Origin: an uncultured Pseudomonadales bacterium
Lineage (GTDB): Bacteria; Pseudomonadota; Gammaproteobacteria; Pseudomonadales; Azotimanducaceae
NCBI GenBank assembly: GCA_951813295.1
Contig: CATOTI010000002.1
Location: forward strand, 3,978,522-4,042,521
Length of the DNA stretch: 64,000 nt
Direction of reading: 5' to 3'
Part shown: piece by piece, positions 1 through 8,753 of the stretch
Numbering within the stretch: the stretch's first letter is position 1
Layout of the letters: every line of letters starts with the position of its first letter
Program-made: the position numbers and the translations under genes
Notes under the pieces: model-generated
Told to the model about the DNA's origin: nothing
Databases searched by the model: none
Seen by the model: only the letters and a program-made list of their open reading frames with translations

Positions 1-146
1 CGTTGCGAGACGCGCTCGGGATGACACGATCACAAGCCGTCGCACTTGCGCGTGGCGCGTTCGAGACGGGCTTTGCCAACCCGAAAGACATCGAGCGTTG
101 GCTCGTGGAAGTCGAAGCGTTCGATCAGGCCTGGGTTCGCGACTGA
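1..146 (+). CDS. C-terminal fragment, adenosine deaminase-like
   Basis: Only the last ~47 codons lie in the window; the frame is read from base 3 to a TGA at 144-146. The visible tail has the helical pattern ALARGAFETGFANPKDIERW followed by a short acidic helix. This resembles the C-terminal helices of the adenosine/AMP deaminase family, where an LARNSFEASF-type segment precedes the end. The catalytic barrel is outside the window, so the family call rests on this tail alone. An unrelated alpha-helical C-terminus remains possible. Confidence 0.45.
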   Translation, partial: LRDALGMTRSQAVALARGAFETGFANPKDIERWLVEVEAFDQAWVRD

Positions 147-256
147 TCTTTTGTCCGACAAAGGTTCGAGGCGTGGTCGATCTCGCGACGGTGGGGTTTA
201 CGCCGTGCATCTATTCGTTTGAGATCGCCCGATCGACTTGAGCCTTCGAACCCACC

Positions 257-2680
257 GTGTCGTTGAACTCCCTTGCGCTCGCCGTGCTCGTCGTCTGTCT
301 GGCGATCACGAGCCGTGCACAAACAAATCAGGAAACCCATTCGGGCGCGCCGCGGCTCGAGATCGCCCGTGAGACCGTTCACGAGCCGCTCACGATCCCG
401 CGCTACGAGCACACCGAGGTGGACATCCGCATCGATGGACGGCTCGACGAAGCGATCTGGGCGGATATCCCGGTGCTTGATCGGATGACGGTCACTTCGC
501 CCGACATAGACGCGCCCGCACGGTTCGGGACCGAGACCCAGTTCGTCTACACGGAACGCGGGCTTTATGTCGGCGCATGGAATCGCCAACCCGCCGAAAC
601 GATGACGCGCCGCCTCGCGGGTCGCGACTCGTTCAATTCGACGTTCGATGCCTTCCAGATCATGGTCGACAGTTCCGGTAACGGGCTCTACGGCTACTGG
701 TTCATGGTGAAGCTCGGCGGCTCGGTCAACGACGGGATCCTGCTGCCCGAACAGAACTTCCAGAACAATTGGGACGGGCCTTGGCACAGCGCGACTCACG
801 AGTATCCGGATGGTTGGTCGGTCGAGATGTTTCTGCCCTGGGGCATGATGAACATGCCCGAGTCGATCGAAGGCGCTCGACGGATCGGCGTGCTCATCAC
901 GCGTGATATCGCGAAGTTGAACGAGCGCTGGTCGTGGCCAGCGATCGGCAACACGCAGGCGAAGTTTCTTTCGGCGTTTCAGCCGGTCGAATTGCGTCAG
1001 GTCGAGTCACGCCGTGAGCTGAGCGTTTTTCCGTACGCGAGTTTTGCCCGCGATCGCGTGTTGGGCGAATCAACGAGCGATGTGGGATTGGATCTTTTCT
1101 GGCGGCCGGGCTCCGCGTCGTTCGTGAGCGCGGCGCTGAACCCGGATTTCGGTCAGGTCGAAGCCGATGACGTCGTCGTCAATTTGACGGCGTTCGAAAC
1201 GTTTTTCCCGGAGAAGCGCCTCTTCTTTCTCGAAAACCAGGATGTCTTCGATACGAGCGGCGATGTCGGCGGGCCGCCCCGCACACTCCTGCATACGAGA
1301 CGTTTAGGCTCATCGGTCGGTTCTCGTCGAGGCGGACCGGATCTGGACGGTCAGGCGTACGCGTCCGGCGATCTGGCGAAACCGGTTGATCTCCTGGTGG
1401 CGTCGAAGGCCGTCGCCCAACGCGGCAAACATCGCCTCGCGGCATTGATGGCGATCGAAGACGACACCCCGGTCGCGTTGGCCGATGGATCGGGCGTCGT
1501 CCAGGCACCCGGGCGTGATTTTGCCGTCTTACGCTGGCAACGCGACGACACGACGAACGGTGGACGTCGAGCGCTCGGATGGCTCGGCACGATCGCCGAA
1601 CACCCCGACCGACGCGCGATCACTCAAGCCGTCGATGTTCATTTCGACACGCCGGACGGTCGGGTCAACATCGACGCCGAGTTGATGCACAGCGCCGTCG
1701 AGGGCGACAACGGTTTCGGTTTTTCCGGCACGGTCAAGTACGACCCGAGACCCGGTGACCGGCACCTCCTCAACCTCTTCGGTTACGACAAGCGTATCGA
1801 TCTGAACGATATCGGGTTCCTGCGCCGCAACGACGACGTCGGCTTCTTCTACGAGTTTTGGCGTCGCCGTCAGGACTTCGAATCGATCCGCGACACCAAC
1901 GGTTACGTCGACATGCTCGGCATCGCGAACGGTGACGGTCGCGTGATCGATGCGTTTGTCGTGGCAAATCAGGGCGTCACGTTCAACAACAACTACAACG
2001 TCTTTGCGAACATCGGCTTTCGCCCGGCGATCTGGGACGACACCAACAGCCGCGGGGCCGGCACCTTTCGCCTGGATGGCCGCTTCTCCTTCGGCGCGGG
2101 AATCAATACGCCGGGCGACAAAGCGCTGGCTGTCGGTGCCAACATTGGGCTCTGGCAGGAACATTTCCGCGGCCAGCAGCGCTTCGGCAATCTCTTCGTG
2201 AACTACCAGCCGATTGACCGACTGCGCGCGAGCTTGAGCCTCGGCTACAACGATCGGGACAACTGGTTGGTGTGGCAGGGCGACGACAGATTTGCCGGTT
2301 TTGCATCCGAGCAATGGAATTTACGTGCGAGCCTTTCGGCATTCTTTACTCCACGACAGCAGTTCACGATCCGGCTGCAGTGGATTGCGATCCAGGCGTT
2401 TGACGTCGCGCGCTACCGGGTGGTCGATGGCGCACGCCTGCAGCCAGCGCCGGACGACGTAGTGGGTGAATCGCCGTTCGCGATCAGCGATGTCGTCGTG
2501 CAGGCTCGCTACCGATGGCAGATCGCGCCAATGTCGGATCTCTTCGTCGTCTACAACCGGGGTGGTGGTGTACCCGGCGCACTACCGAGCGCGACGTTCG
2601 GTGAGCTCTTCGACGAGGCGTTGAGTACGCGCGGTCGCGAGGGGATCGTGATCAAGCTTCGGTATCGGTTTGGGATCTAG
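257..2680 (+). CDS. CBM9-like / DUF5916 outer-membrane protein
   Basis: An 807-residue protein with an N-terminal signal peptide (hydrophobic run at about residues 2-20, start codon GTG). Residues ~45-230 form a carbohydrate-binding family 9-like domain, recognisable from IDGRLDEAIWADIP and the later WSVEMFLPWG. The rest is the DUF5916 region, rich in alternating aromatic and polar strands and ending in LRYRFGI, typical of an outer-membrane beta-barrel. The family is common in Bacteroidetes and Gammaproteobacteria; its substrate is unknown. The gene stands alone, with an ASCH gene following 15 bases after the stop. The family is confident; the barrel role is inferred from the terminal-aromatic pattern. 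Confidence 0.85.
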   Translation: MSLNSLALAVLVVCLAITSRAQTNQETHSGAPRLEIARETVHEPLTIPRYEHTEVDIRIDGRLDEAIWADIPVLDRMTVTSPDIDAPARFGTETQFVYTERGLYVGAWNRQPAETMTRRLAGRDSFNSTFDAFQIMVDSSGNGLYGYWFMVKLGGSVNDGILLPEQNFQNNWDGPWHSATHEYPDGWSVEMFLPWGMMNMPESIEGARRIGVLITRDIAKLNERWSWPAIGNTQAKFLSAFQPVELRQVESRRELSVFPYASFARDRVLGESTSDVGLDLFWRPGSASFVSAALNPDFGQVEADDVVVNLTAFETFFPEKRLFFLENQDVFDTSGDVGGPPRTLLHTRRLGSSVGSRRGGPDLDGQAYASGDLAKPVDLLVASKAVAQRGKHRLAALMAIEDDTPVALADGSGVVQAPGRDFAVLRWQRDDTTNGGRRALGWLGTIAEHPDRRAITQAVDVHFDTPDGRVNIDAELMHSAVEGDNGFGFSGTVKYDPRPGDRHLLNLFGYDKRIDLNDIGFLRRNDDVGFFYEFWRRRQDFESIRDTNGYVDMLGIANGDGRVIDAFVVANQGVTFNNNYNVFANIGFRPAIWDDTNSRGAGTFRLDGRFSFGAGINTPGDKALAVGANIGLWQEHFRGQQRFGNLFVNYQPIDRLRASLSLGYNDRDNWLVWQGDDRFAGFASEQWNLRASLSAFFTPRQQFTIRLQWIAIQAFDVARYRVVDGARLQPAPDDVVGESPFAISDVVVQARYRWQIAPMSDLFVVYNRGGGVPGALPSATFGELFDEALSTRGREGIVIKLRYRFGI

Positions 2681-2695
2681 GCGGCACTAACCGTC

Positions 2696-2977
2696 ATGCA
2701 GTTCACCAAGCGGCTCCGAGAGCCCATCAAGCGCGGCGAGATCACGACGAGTGTTCGAATCTGGCGGTCGCCTCGCGTGAAAGCGGGACGCTGCTACCGG
2801 CTGGAAGAGGGTTTCGTCGTGATCGATGCGATTCGTGAGATCACACTCGAGGACATCACGCCGTCGATGGCGAGACGATCGGGATTTGCCGGTCTGGCAG
2901 ACCTCCTGAAAACGGCCAAGCATGGCCCCGGCGAACGGGTCTTTTTCGTCGAGTTTCACTATGAGCCGCCAACTTGA
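2696..2977 (+). CDS. ASCH-domain-like small protein
   Basis: 93 residues. The N-terminus MQFTKRLREPIKRGEITTSV matches the opening of ASCH (activating-signal-cointegrator homology) proteins, in which a lysine and arginines line an RNA- or nucleotide-binding cleft. The following strands (RCYRLEEGFVVIDAIREITLEDI) fit the PUA-like beta-barrel. It has no signal peptide, so it should be cytoplasmic. It begins 15 bases after the upstream outer-membrane gene, possibly by co-transcription, but no functional link is obvious. Family moderately confident from pattern only. Confidence 0.6.
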   Translation: MQFTKRLREPIKRGEITTSVRIWRSPRVKAGRCYRLEEGFVVIDAIREITLEDITPSMARRSGFAGLADLLKTAKHGPGERVFFVEFHYEPPT

Positions 2978-3031
2978 TTTGTTCTGGAGCGGTCGCGGGC
3001 GCAACATGGATCGAATGCAAGGAGAGGCGAT

Positions 3032-4069
3032 ATGAGACTTTTGTTGTTGGTCGTGGTGAGCGTGTTGTTTGCGGCGACATCGGTGGCCGATATCAAACGC
3101 ACGGCGTCCGGCAAGCCGGACCTGTCTGGTAACTACGATGGCGGTTCGCTGACGCCGCAAGATCGTCCACCGTTTTTTGGCGAACAACGCTGGATGACGC
3201 CCGAGCAGGCGGCGTCCGTCGCTACGATCGAGGGGCCGATCGACGATGGTCGTTCGAACGATCCGAACCGCGAAGCGCCCAAGAAGGGCGGTGACGGCAA
3301 CAATGCCGCTGGTGCCGGTAACGTCGGCGGATACAACGCTGTTTGGGTCGATCCTGGCAAAGGGGTGTTACCGATCGATGGACGTTATGCGACATCGATC
3401 GTCTACGACCCGCCGAACGGGCGAAAGCCGCCGATGACGGCCAAAGCGCGTGGCGCGATGGTCAAGAACGCGGCGTCCTTCATCCACAACAACGACGGCA
3501 CGGCTTCGTGGCTCGATTACGACGGTCCCGGACCGTTCGATGGTCCCGAGACATTGGCGATTGCCGAGCGCTGCTTGCTCGGTTTCACGCCCGGTGCACC
3601 GATGCTGCCGAGCCTCTACAACAACCATAAGCGTATCGTTCAGGGCGAGGACCACATCAGGATCCTCATCGAGATGGTCCATGACGCACGGATCGTCCGC
3701 GTGAACGCCGAGCATGCTCCGGACGGCGTGCGCCGTTGGTTAGGCGATTCCGTCGGACATTGGGAAGGCGACACGCTGGTCGTCGACACGAAGAACTTCC
3801 GTGAGCGCACGAGTCTCGGCGGCGCGGACGAGAACCTGCACGTCGTTGAGCGGTTCACGCTCAAAGAGGACGGCAACATCCTCTATGACTTCACGGTCAA
3901 CGACCCGACGGCTTGGGAAGCGTCGTGGAGTGGCCAATACATGTTGAAAGCCACGGACGAGCCCGTCTACGAATACGCCTGCCACGAGGGCAATTACGCG
4001 ATGGCGAACATCCTGCGGGGTGCCCGACGTCTGGAACGAGAGTACGTCTCGGGCGGCGGGGGTAACTAG
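3032..4069 (+). CDS. secreted protein of unknown function
   Basis: 345 residues with a clean Sec signal peptide (MRLLLLVVVSVLFAATSVA, cleavage near residue 19) and a good ribosome site (aaggagag, eight bases upstream). The mature protein has the recurrent pattern ASGKPDLSGNYDGG near the N-terminus, then ERCLLGFTPGAPMLPSLYNN and VGHWEGDTLVVDTKNF. This combination is seen in a large family of exported hypothetical proteins from soil and marine Proteobacteria and Acidobacteria. No catalytic motif is recognisable. Neighbours (ASCH upstream, convergent LLM oxidoreductase downstream) do not suggest a role. Confidence 0.75.
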   Translation: MRLLLLVVVSVLFAATSVADIKRTASGKPDLSGNYDGGSLTPQDRPPFFGEQRWMTPEQAASVATIEGPIDDGRSNDPNREAPKKGGDGNNAAGAGNVGGYNAVWVDPGKGVLPIDGRYATSIVYDPPNGRKPPMTAKARGAMVKNAASFIHNNDGTASWLDYDGPGPFDGPETLAIAERCLLGFTPGAPMLPSLYNNHKRIVQGEDHIRILIEMVHDARIVRVNAEHAPDGVRRWLGDSVGHWEGDTLVVDTKNFRERTSLGGADENLHVVERFTLKEDGNILYDFTVNDPTAWEASWSGQYMLKATDEPVYEYACHEGNYAMANILRGARRLEREYVSGGGGN

Positions 4070-4103
4070 CCGCGCGCTACTGCATGGTGCGCCGCTTTTC
4101 CGA

Positions 4104-4973
4104 TCAGACGAGGGTTGGCATCGCCTCGGCAAAGCGGCGGATGGCTCTTTCGATCGTCGCGTAGTCCCCACCGGGACGCACCATGAGTTGGGTGGCACCC
4201 GCGGCGAGCCAGGCTTCGGCTTCTTTCATCCACTGATCGACGTTGTCTCCCGACGGGCGAATGGTCGCTTCGAGCCCGACGCTCGCCGGGTCGCGGCCGG
4301 CTTTTTCGACGTCGTCGAAGAAACGCCTGAATGTTCTTTCCGCTTGGTCGTCGGGCGCCGGCAGCATCGCCTGCCAACCGTCACCGATGCGTGCGGCGCG
4401 CGCGATCGCCGGTTTGGCGAACGCGCCGATCCACACGGGAATCGGCTGTTGGATCGGCATGGGGGCCACGCCCGCGTCTTCGATCCGGTGGTATTCGCCG
4501 TCGAACGTGACGTGCTGGTCCGTCCAGAGCGCACGACAGACTTCGACCTGCTCGGTGAGGCGCCTGCCGCGGTCGTTGAACGTCGTACCGAGGGCTTCGT
4601 ACTCGGGTTGATTCCAGCCGAGCCCGACACCGAGTTCCAGCCGACCGTCGGATAGGAGATCGAGTTGGGCTGCTTGTTTCGCCACGAGCACCGTCTGGCG
4701 TTGCGGCAGGATCAGGACGGCCGTCTTCAGCCGGATCGTCCGTGTCGATGCGGCCATGAAAGAGAGGAGCGTGAACACCTCGTGGTGCGGAAACTCGGTC
4801 GTGTAGTTCGCCGCGGCGGGAAAATCCGCCCGCGGCGTACGGGTCTGCAAGACGTGGTCCGGCACGTTGATGTGCGAAAAGGAGAGTTCTTCAGCCATCT
4901 GAGCGAAATCGCGTATTGCGGCGCTCGTCGCCGGAATCTCGGCTTGCGGGAAATGCACCCCGATCTTGGCCAT
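4104..4973 (-). CDS. LLM-class (luciferase-like) F420/FMN oxidoreductase
   Basis: 289 residues with the bacterial luciferase-like TIM-barrel pattern: MAKIGVHFPQAE at strand 1, FSHINVPDHV, TRTIRLKTAVLILPQR, and LELGVGLGWNQPEY after the LLSDGR turn. The family uses FMN or F420 in redox reactions on diverse organic substrates. The cofactor cannot be settled from sequence alone, although the overall pattern is nearer the probable-F420 subgroup. The start (ATG at 4973) has no in-frame competitor. It lies upstream of, and on the same strand as, the molybdenum hydroxylase genes' 3' neighbour region, without overlap. Confidence 0.85.
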   Translation of the reverse strand: MAKIGVHFPQAEIPATSAAIRDFAQMAEELSFSHINVPDHVLQTRTPRADFPAAANYTTEFPHHEVFTLLSFMAASTRTIRLKTAVLILPQRQTVLVAKQAAQLDLLSDGRLELGVGLGWNQPEYEALGTTFNDRGRRLTEQVEVCRALWTDQHVTFDGEYHRIEDAGVAPMPIQQPIPVWIGAFAKPAIARAARIGDGWQAMLPAPDDQAERTFRRFFDDVEKAGRDPASVGLEATIRPSGDNVDQWMKEAEAWLAAGATQLMVRPGGDYATIERAIRRFAEAMPTLV

Positions 4974-5002
4974 ACCTCGTCTCCCGGGTTATTTCGGCGA
5001 AC

Positions 5003-7240
5003 CTAGACCGTGAATCCGGCTTCGATCAGCGGCATCTTCCGAACGCGAACGCCCGTGGCCGCGAAGATCGCGTTGCCCACGGCGGGTGCGAGGGGCGGCA
5101 GGGCCGGTTCGCCGAGTCCTGTCGGGCGGTAGTCGCTCTCGATGAAGTGAATGTCGACGGTCGGCGCTTCGGGCAGGCGCAGCACGGGATAGTCGTGCAG
5201 GTTTGATTGCTCGACGGCGCCGCCTTCCATCGTGATCTTCTGCCCCGCCATGGTCGAGAGCCCGTCGACGACCGCTCCCGCGACCTGAGAGGTGGCGCCG
5301 CTTCGGTTGATGATCGGACCGACGTCGACGCCGACGGTGACGTTCTTCACCGTCACCTTGTTGTCCTCCGTCACGTGAACCTCCGCCACCTCCGCGATAT
5401 GACCGGCATGACTGAAATAGAAGGCGAGCCCCAAGCCGGTACGCGCGGGCATTTCTCGACCCCAACCCGCTTTTTCGGCGGCCAATCGGATCACGCCGGC
5501 CGCGCGGCCGGTATGCATCGCGCGGACGTTACCTTCTTCGAGCCAGCGCGGTTCCCCCATGATTTCGAGCAGGAATTCGAGATAATCGCGCCCGCCCGCG
5601 TGCGCTAGCTCGTCCAGGAAGCTTTGGACGACGAACGCGTTGGTGTTCGAGCGCGGCGCGCGCCACGGCCCTGCGGGAGTGTCGCAGTGAAACAGGGTCT
5701 GGGTGACGAGCCCGTTGTCGATGTTCGTCAGTGGGAACTCGTTGGCCGTAAACCCGGAACCCATGACGGGTCGGCCGTTCTGGCCCATGCCCATGTGATG
5801 GTTCTCGAAGGCGATCAGCTTGCCGTCCTTGTCCACCGCACCTTTGACGGATTGGAAACCGCCGACGCGATAGAAGTCGTGGCGTACGTCGTCTTCGCGG
5901 GTCCAAGTCAGTTTGACGGGCGCGCGGACGCGTTTGGAGATCGTGATCGCTTCGCAAGTGTATTCGTTGAAAACGCGTCGTCCGAAGCTCCCACCGAGAC
6001 GCATCTGGTGGATGGTCACCGCATCGTTCGGGAGCCCGAAAATCGACCCTGTCACCTGGTACGCTCGGGTTGGCATCTGCGTCGGCAGCCAAAGTTCGAG
6101 CGTGTCGTCTTGGCCGTTTTCGCCGTGGCGGTAATCAGCCGTGCAGTTCATCGGCTCCATGCAGAGATGCGCGACGAACGGGTATTCGTAGAAAGCCTCG
6201 CGAACGGTGTTCTCGTCATCGGCGTACACCGTGTCGACGTCGCCCTTGGTATGTACCGCCTGCTCGCCGCGTGTGCCTTTCAGGTCATTCGCGCGCTCGA
6301 CGAAACCGCTCCAGCTGTCTTTCGACGCGTTCGTTTCGTCCCATTCGACTTCGAGCCGGCGTTTGGCGTTAAAGACCGCGAACGTATTCGTGCCGACGAT
6401 GGCGACACCGTCGAGGAGTTCGCCCGGGTTGCCGTTGCCCTTGACCGTGAAAGCGTCGACGACACCCGGCAAAGCGCGGATTTCGTCGAGATTCGCGCTC
6501 ACCACCTCGCCGCCGATCGCGGGACATTTCTGGTAGGCCGCGTAGAGCATGTCTGGCACGCGGGTGTCGATACCGAAGAGGGCCAACCCCGTCGTAATCA
6601 CCAGGTTGTCGACGCCCGTCACCGATTTGCCGAGCAATGTGTAGTCCTGGCGCTCCTTGAAGATCAACGTGTCCGGATCGGGAACCTCCTGCTGGGCAGC
6701 GAGGGTCGCCAGTTGTCCGAAGGTCCGATAGCGACCGCTCGGGTGCGTGACGCGGCTCTCGGCCGCCGCCAGTTCCTCGCGCGGCACTTCCATCACCAAC
6801 GCACCGGCGCTGATCAGCATCTCGCGCGCGGACGCGCCCATCTGGCGCATTTGATCCCAGGTCCGCGCGACCGTCGTCGAGCCACCGGCGAACTGGTTGC
6901 CGAAGGCGGAATCGACGGGCGATTGCAGGACCTCGACGTCTTCCCAGCGAACGCCCATTTCTTCGGCGATCACCATCGGAAGCGCCGTTTTGATGCCTTG
7001 CCCCATCTCGGCGTTTGCCGAATAGATGCGGACCTTGCCATCGGTCGATAGCTCGATGAACGCGTTGAGCTCCGCCGACGCGAAAAGTCGGTTGTCGTTT
7101 TCGGCAGCGCTCGTCGCTGGGCCGAACGCCGCAAGCGCCAGGCCGGCGCCGGTGATCTTGATGAACGACCGTCGATTGAGCCCGGCGGATGACCCGTTCG
7201 CGCGAGCGGTAATAGCGTCGATATCAAAGGTCGTCTTCAT
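5003..7240 (-). CDS. molybdopterin-binding large subunit, isoquinoline 1-oxidoreductase type
   Basis: 745 residues counted from the ATG at 7240, which overlaps the TGA of the upstream iron-sulfur subunit gene (ATGA). A further in-frame extension to 7441 is only shadow inside the small-subunit gene. A Tat signal is visible at residues ~22-40 (RRSFIKITGAGLALAAFG), so the enzyme should be exported folded to the periplasm. The body carries xanthine-dehydrogenase-family Moco motifs (AEMGQGIKTALPM, GGSFGRRVFNEY, TPAGPWRAPRSN, GLGEPALPPLAPAVGNAIF). It pairs with the following [2Fe-2S] subunit; no FAD subunit is present, as expected for the IorAB type. Substrate unknown (N-heterocycle or aldehyde). 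Confidence 0.9.
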   Translation of the reverse strand: MKTTFDIDAITARANGSSAGLNRRSFIKITGAGLALAAFGPATSAAENDNRLFASAELNAFIELSTDGKVRIYSANAEMGQGIKTALPMVIAEEMGVRWEDVEVLQSPVDSAFGNQFAGGSTTVARTWDQMRQMGASAREMLISAGALVMEVPREELAAAESRVTHPSGRYRTFGQLATLAAQQEVPDPDTLIFKERQDYTLLGKSVTGVDNLVITTGLALFGIDTRVPDMLYAAYQKCPAIGGEVVSANLDEIRALPGVVDAFTVKGNGNPGELLDGVAIVGTNTFAVFNAKRRLEVEWDETNASKDSWSGFVERANDLKGTRGEQAVHTKGDVDTVYADDENTVREAFYEYPFVAHLCMEPMNCTADYRHGENGQDDTLELWLPTQMPTRAYQVTGSIFGLPNDAVTIHQMRLGGSFGRRVFNEYTCEAITISKRVRAPVKLTWTREDDVRHDFYRVGGFQSVKGAVDKDGKLIAFENHHMGMGQNGRPVMGSGFTANEFPLTNIDNGLVTQTLFHCDTPAGPWRAPRSNTNAFVVQSFLDELAHAGGRDYLEFLLEIMGEPRWLEEGNVRAMHTGRAAGVIRLAAEKAGWGREMPARTGLGLAFYFSHAGHIAEVAEVHVTEDNKVTVKNVTVGVDVGPIINRSGATSQVAGAVVDGLSTMAGQKITMEGGAVEQSNLHDYPVLRLPEAPTVDIHFIESDYRPTGLGEPALPPLAPAVGNAIFAATGVRVRKMPLIEAGFTV

Positions 7241-7734
7241 ACGGTTTCTCCATCCTGACGCGGGTCGAAGATCGCAACCGCCCCGGCGACGTCGTGAACG
7301 GCCTGTCGGATTCGCCCGTAAGTGCCGCACCGGCAGTAGTTGCCGCGCAGCGCGTCGTCGATTTGTGCGTCCGAGGGATTCGGCGTTGCCGCGAGGAGTG
7401 CGGCGGCGCTCATGATCTGACCTGCCTGACAATAGCCGCACTGTGCGACGTCACGATCGATCCACGCCTGCTGGAGCGGATGAAGGATATCGCCGTCTGC
7501 CAGGCCTTCGATGGTCGTCACGTCGCGATTACCGAGCGAGTCGATCGTGAAGGAGCAAGCCCGGACCGGTTGGCCGTCGACATGGACGGTGCACGCGCCG
7601 CAGAGCGCGATTCCACAGCCGAACTTTGTACCGACGAGGCCGAGCAAGTCGCGCAAGACCCAGAGGATCGGCATCTCCGGCTCGGCTTCGATGCGGTGTC
7701 GTTCCCGGTTCACGGTGATCTCGTAAATCGCCAT
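7237..7734 (-). CDS. [2Fe-2S] small subunit, isoquinoline 1-oxidoreductase type
   Basis: 165 residues from the ATG at 7734 (MAIYEITVN), preceded by an aggag ribosome site. Four cysteines at residues 40, 45, 48 and 60 (FGCGIALCGACTV...RAC) bind the plant-type [2Fe-2S] cluster. Four more at 99, 102, 134 and 136 (CGYC, YCRCGTYG) bind the second cluster of molybdenum hydroxylases. It transfers electrons from the Moco subunit, whose gene overlaps it by four bases and is probably translationally coupled. The cytoplasmic-looking small subunit presumably rides on the Tat signal of its partner. Confidence 0.92.
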   Translation of the reverse strand: MAIYEITVNRERHRIEAEPEMPILWVLRDLLGLVGTKFGCGIALCGACTVHVDGQPVRACSFTIDSLGNRDVTTIEGLADGDILHPLQQAWIDRDVAQCGYCQAGQIMSAAALLAATPNPSDAQIDDALRGNYCRCGTYGRIRQAVHDVAGAVAIFDPRQDGETV

Positions 7735-7866
7735 CGTTGATCTCCTGGTGTGCGCCATGAGCCTATGCCAACGTCGTGAGCCACGAAAAGGCATCTTTGG
7801 CCCCGTGGCGCCGTCACGCGACGACGCGTTAAGGTCGGCCGGATCTCATGTCAAGAAGGTATCGCC

Positions 7867-8382
7867 ATGGCCAGGCTCAACCCGATTGGTCTCGAATCCC
7901 TGGACGCGCAAGCCGCGGAAGCGTTCGAGCGCGCCGAAGCCGCGGGCCGCGATACGACCCAGCAGCGCATCCTTGCGCACCGCCAAGACATGTTCGATCG
8001 CTACTTCGCGTTCTACCGGCGCGCACACGAGGAGGGCGTCGTCGAGCCGGAACTAAAGGAGCTCGTCCGTCTCAAGATCGCTCGTCTGAACGATTGCTTC
8101 ACGTGACGAGTCGCTCGGTTTCCATCGGCGATGGAAAGAGGACTGACGGAAGAAAAGATTGCGCGGCTCGATGATGACGATGCCGAATTCACCCCGCGCG
8201 AAGCGAGGGCGCTTCGCTATGCCGAGATGCTCGCGACCGATCACCGATCGATCGACGACTTTTTCTTCGAGAAGCTCAAACGCGAGTTCAACGACGCCGA
8301 GATCGTCGAACTCGGTATGATGATCGGGCAGTACATCGGCTTTGGGCGGATGTTGCAGTCACTGGACGTGAGTAGCGACTAG
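7867..8382 (+). CDS. carboxymuconolactone decarboxylase/AhpD-like selenoprotein (in-frame UGA = Sec80)
   Basis: Conventional translation would stop at a TGA at 8104-8106. The same frame stays open on both sides, giving one 171-residue CMD/AhpD-fold protein with no insertion or deletion. Residues 63-80 read LKELVRLKIARLNDCFT then UGA, so Cys77-Phe-Thr-Sec80 sits exactly where this family has its redox CxxC motif. The C-terminal half (ALRYAEMLATD...IVELGMMIGQYIGFGRML) is a complete family tail. An 8-bp hairpin begins 13 bases after the TGA (see SECIS entry). The likely role is thiol/selenol peroxide or disulfide reduction, as in AhpD. AhpD/CMD selenoproteins with CxxU are known from marine metagenomes. 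The alternative is a nonsense-mutated CxxC gene. Confidence 0.85.
8107..8140 (+). promoter_or_regulatory. bacterial SECIS-like hairpin for UGA recoding
   Basis: Immediately 3' of the in-frame TGA (8104-8106), bases 8119-8126 (tttccatc) and 8130-8137 (gatggaaa) form a perfect 8-bp stem closing a GGC triloop at 8127-8129. The apical loop starts with G and lies 20 bases after the UGA. This satisfies the usual bacterial SECIS rules (loop 16-37 nt downstream, a G among the first two loop bases) for SelB binding. The hairpin is inside the coding sequence, as bacterial SECIS elements must be. No selA, selB, selC or selD is in this window. Confidence 0.75.
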
Positions 8383-8460
8383 AGCCGTTTCAAAGACGCG
8401 GTATGTTTTGTGCTGTTTTCGAACCTTGGTTGTTCGGTGCGGACGTCGTCCAGAGATAAA

Positions 8461-8751
8461 CTAAGCGCGGAGCACTTCCTTTACGGTTTCCGGCTGGGCC
8501 CGAATCAATCGTAGGAAGTTCGTCGCGGCCGCATCCGGCCGCCGCTTGCCTTGCTCCCACCCCTTGATCGTCTCCGGGCTCAGTTGAAACTCTCGAGCGA
8601 ACGCCGCTTGAGACAATCCTGTGTTCGCCCGGATCTCCCGAATGTCCTCAGGCGTGAGTACGACCACCAATGTTCCAGCCGTCTTGTCGCCTTTGGCGAA
8701 CCGAACTCCGTCCTCGAGCCCTTTCTTGATCTCCTCAAAAGCTTCCGACAT
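8461..8751 (-). CDS. XRE-family antitoxin, HigA/NadS-like
   Basis: 96 residues. The C-terminal half is an XRE-type helix-turn-helix (DIREIRANTGLSQAAFAREF then SPETIKGWEQGKRRPD, about residues 34-72), the pattern of HigA/NadS antitoxins of RelE-family toxins. The N-terminal arm (MSEAFEEIKKGLEDGVRFAK) is the toxin-contact region typical of this group. The gene follows its toxin by two bases on the same strand, in toxin-first order as in higBA loci. The pair is probably autorepressed through the repeats upstream of the toxin. Confidence 0.85.
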   Translation of the reverse strand: MSEAFEEIKKGLEDGVRFAKGDKTAGTLVVVLTPEDIREIRANTGLSQAAFAREFQLSPETIKGWEQGKRRPDAAATNFLRLIRAQPETVKEVLRA

Positions 8752-8753
8752 GT

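Noticed and set aside
5624..7051. 475-residue plus-strand open frame opposite the molybdenum hydroxylase large subunit
   Set aside because: Lies entirely antisense to a well-supported Moco-binding gene; high GC content keeps antisense frames open. No ribosome site or recognisable family.
8104..8106. Reading the CMD interruption as a simple nonsense pseudogene
   Set aside because: Possible, but the UGA falls exactly on the second redox Cys position, the frame is otherwise perfect and a SECIS-like hairpin follows. Selenocysteine explains all three; plain decay explains none of the coincidences.
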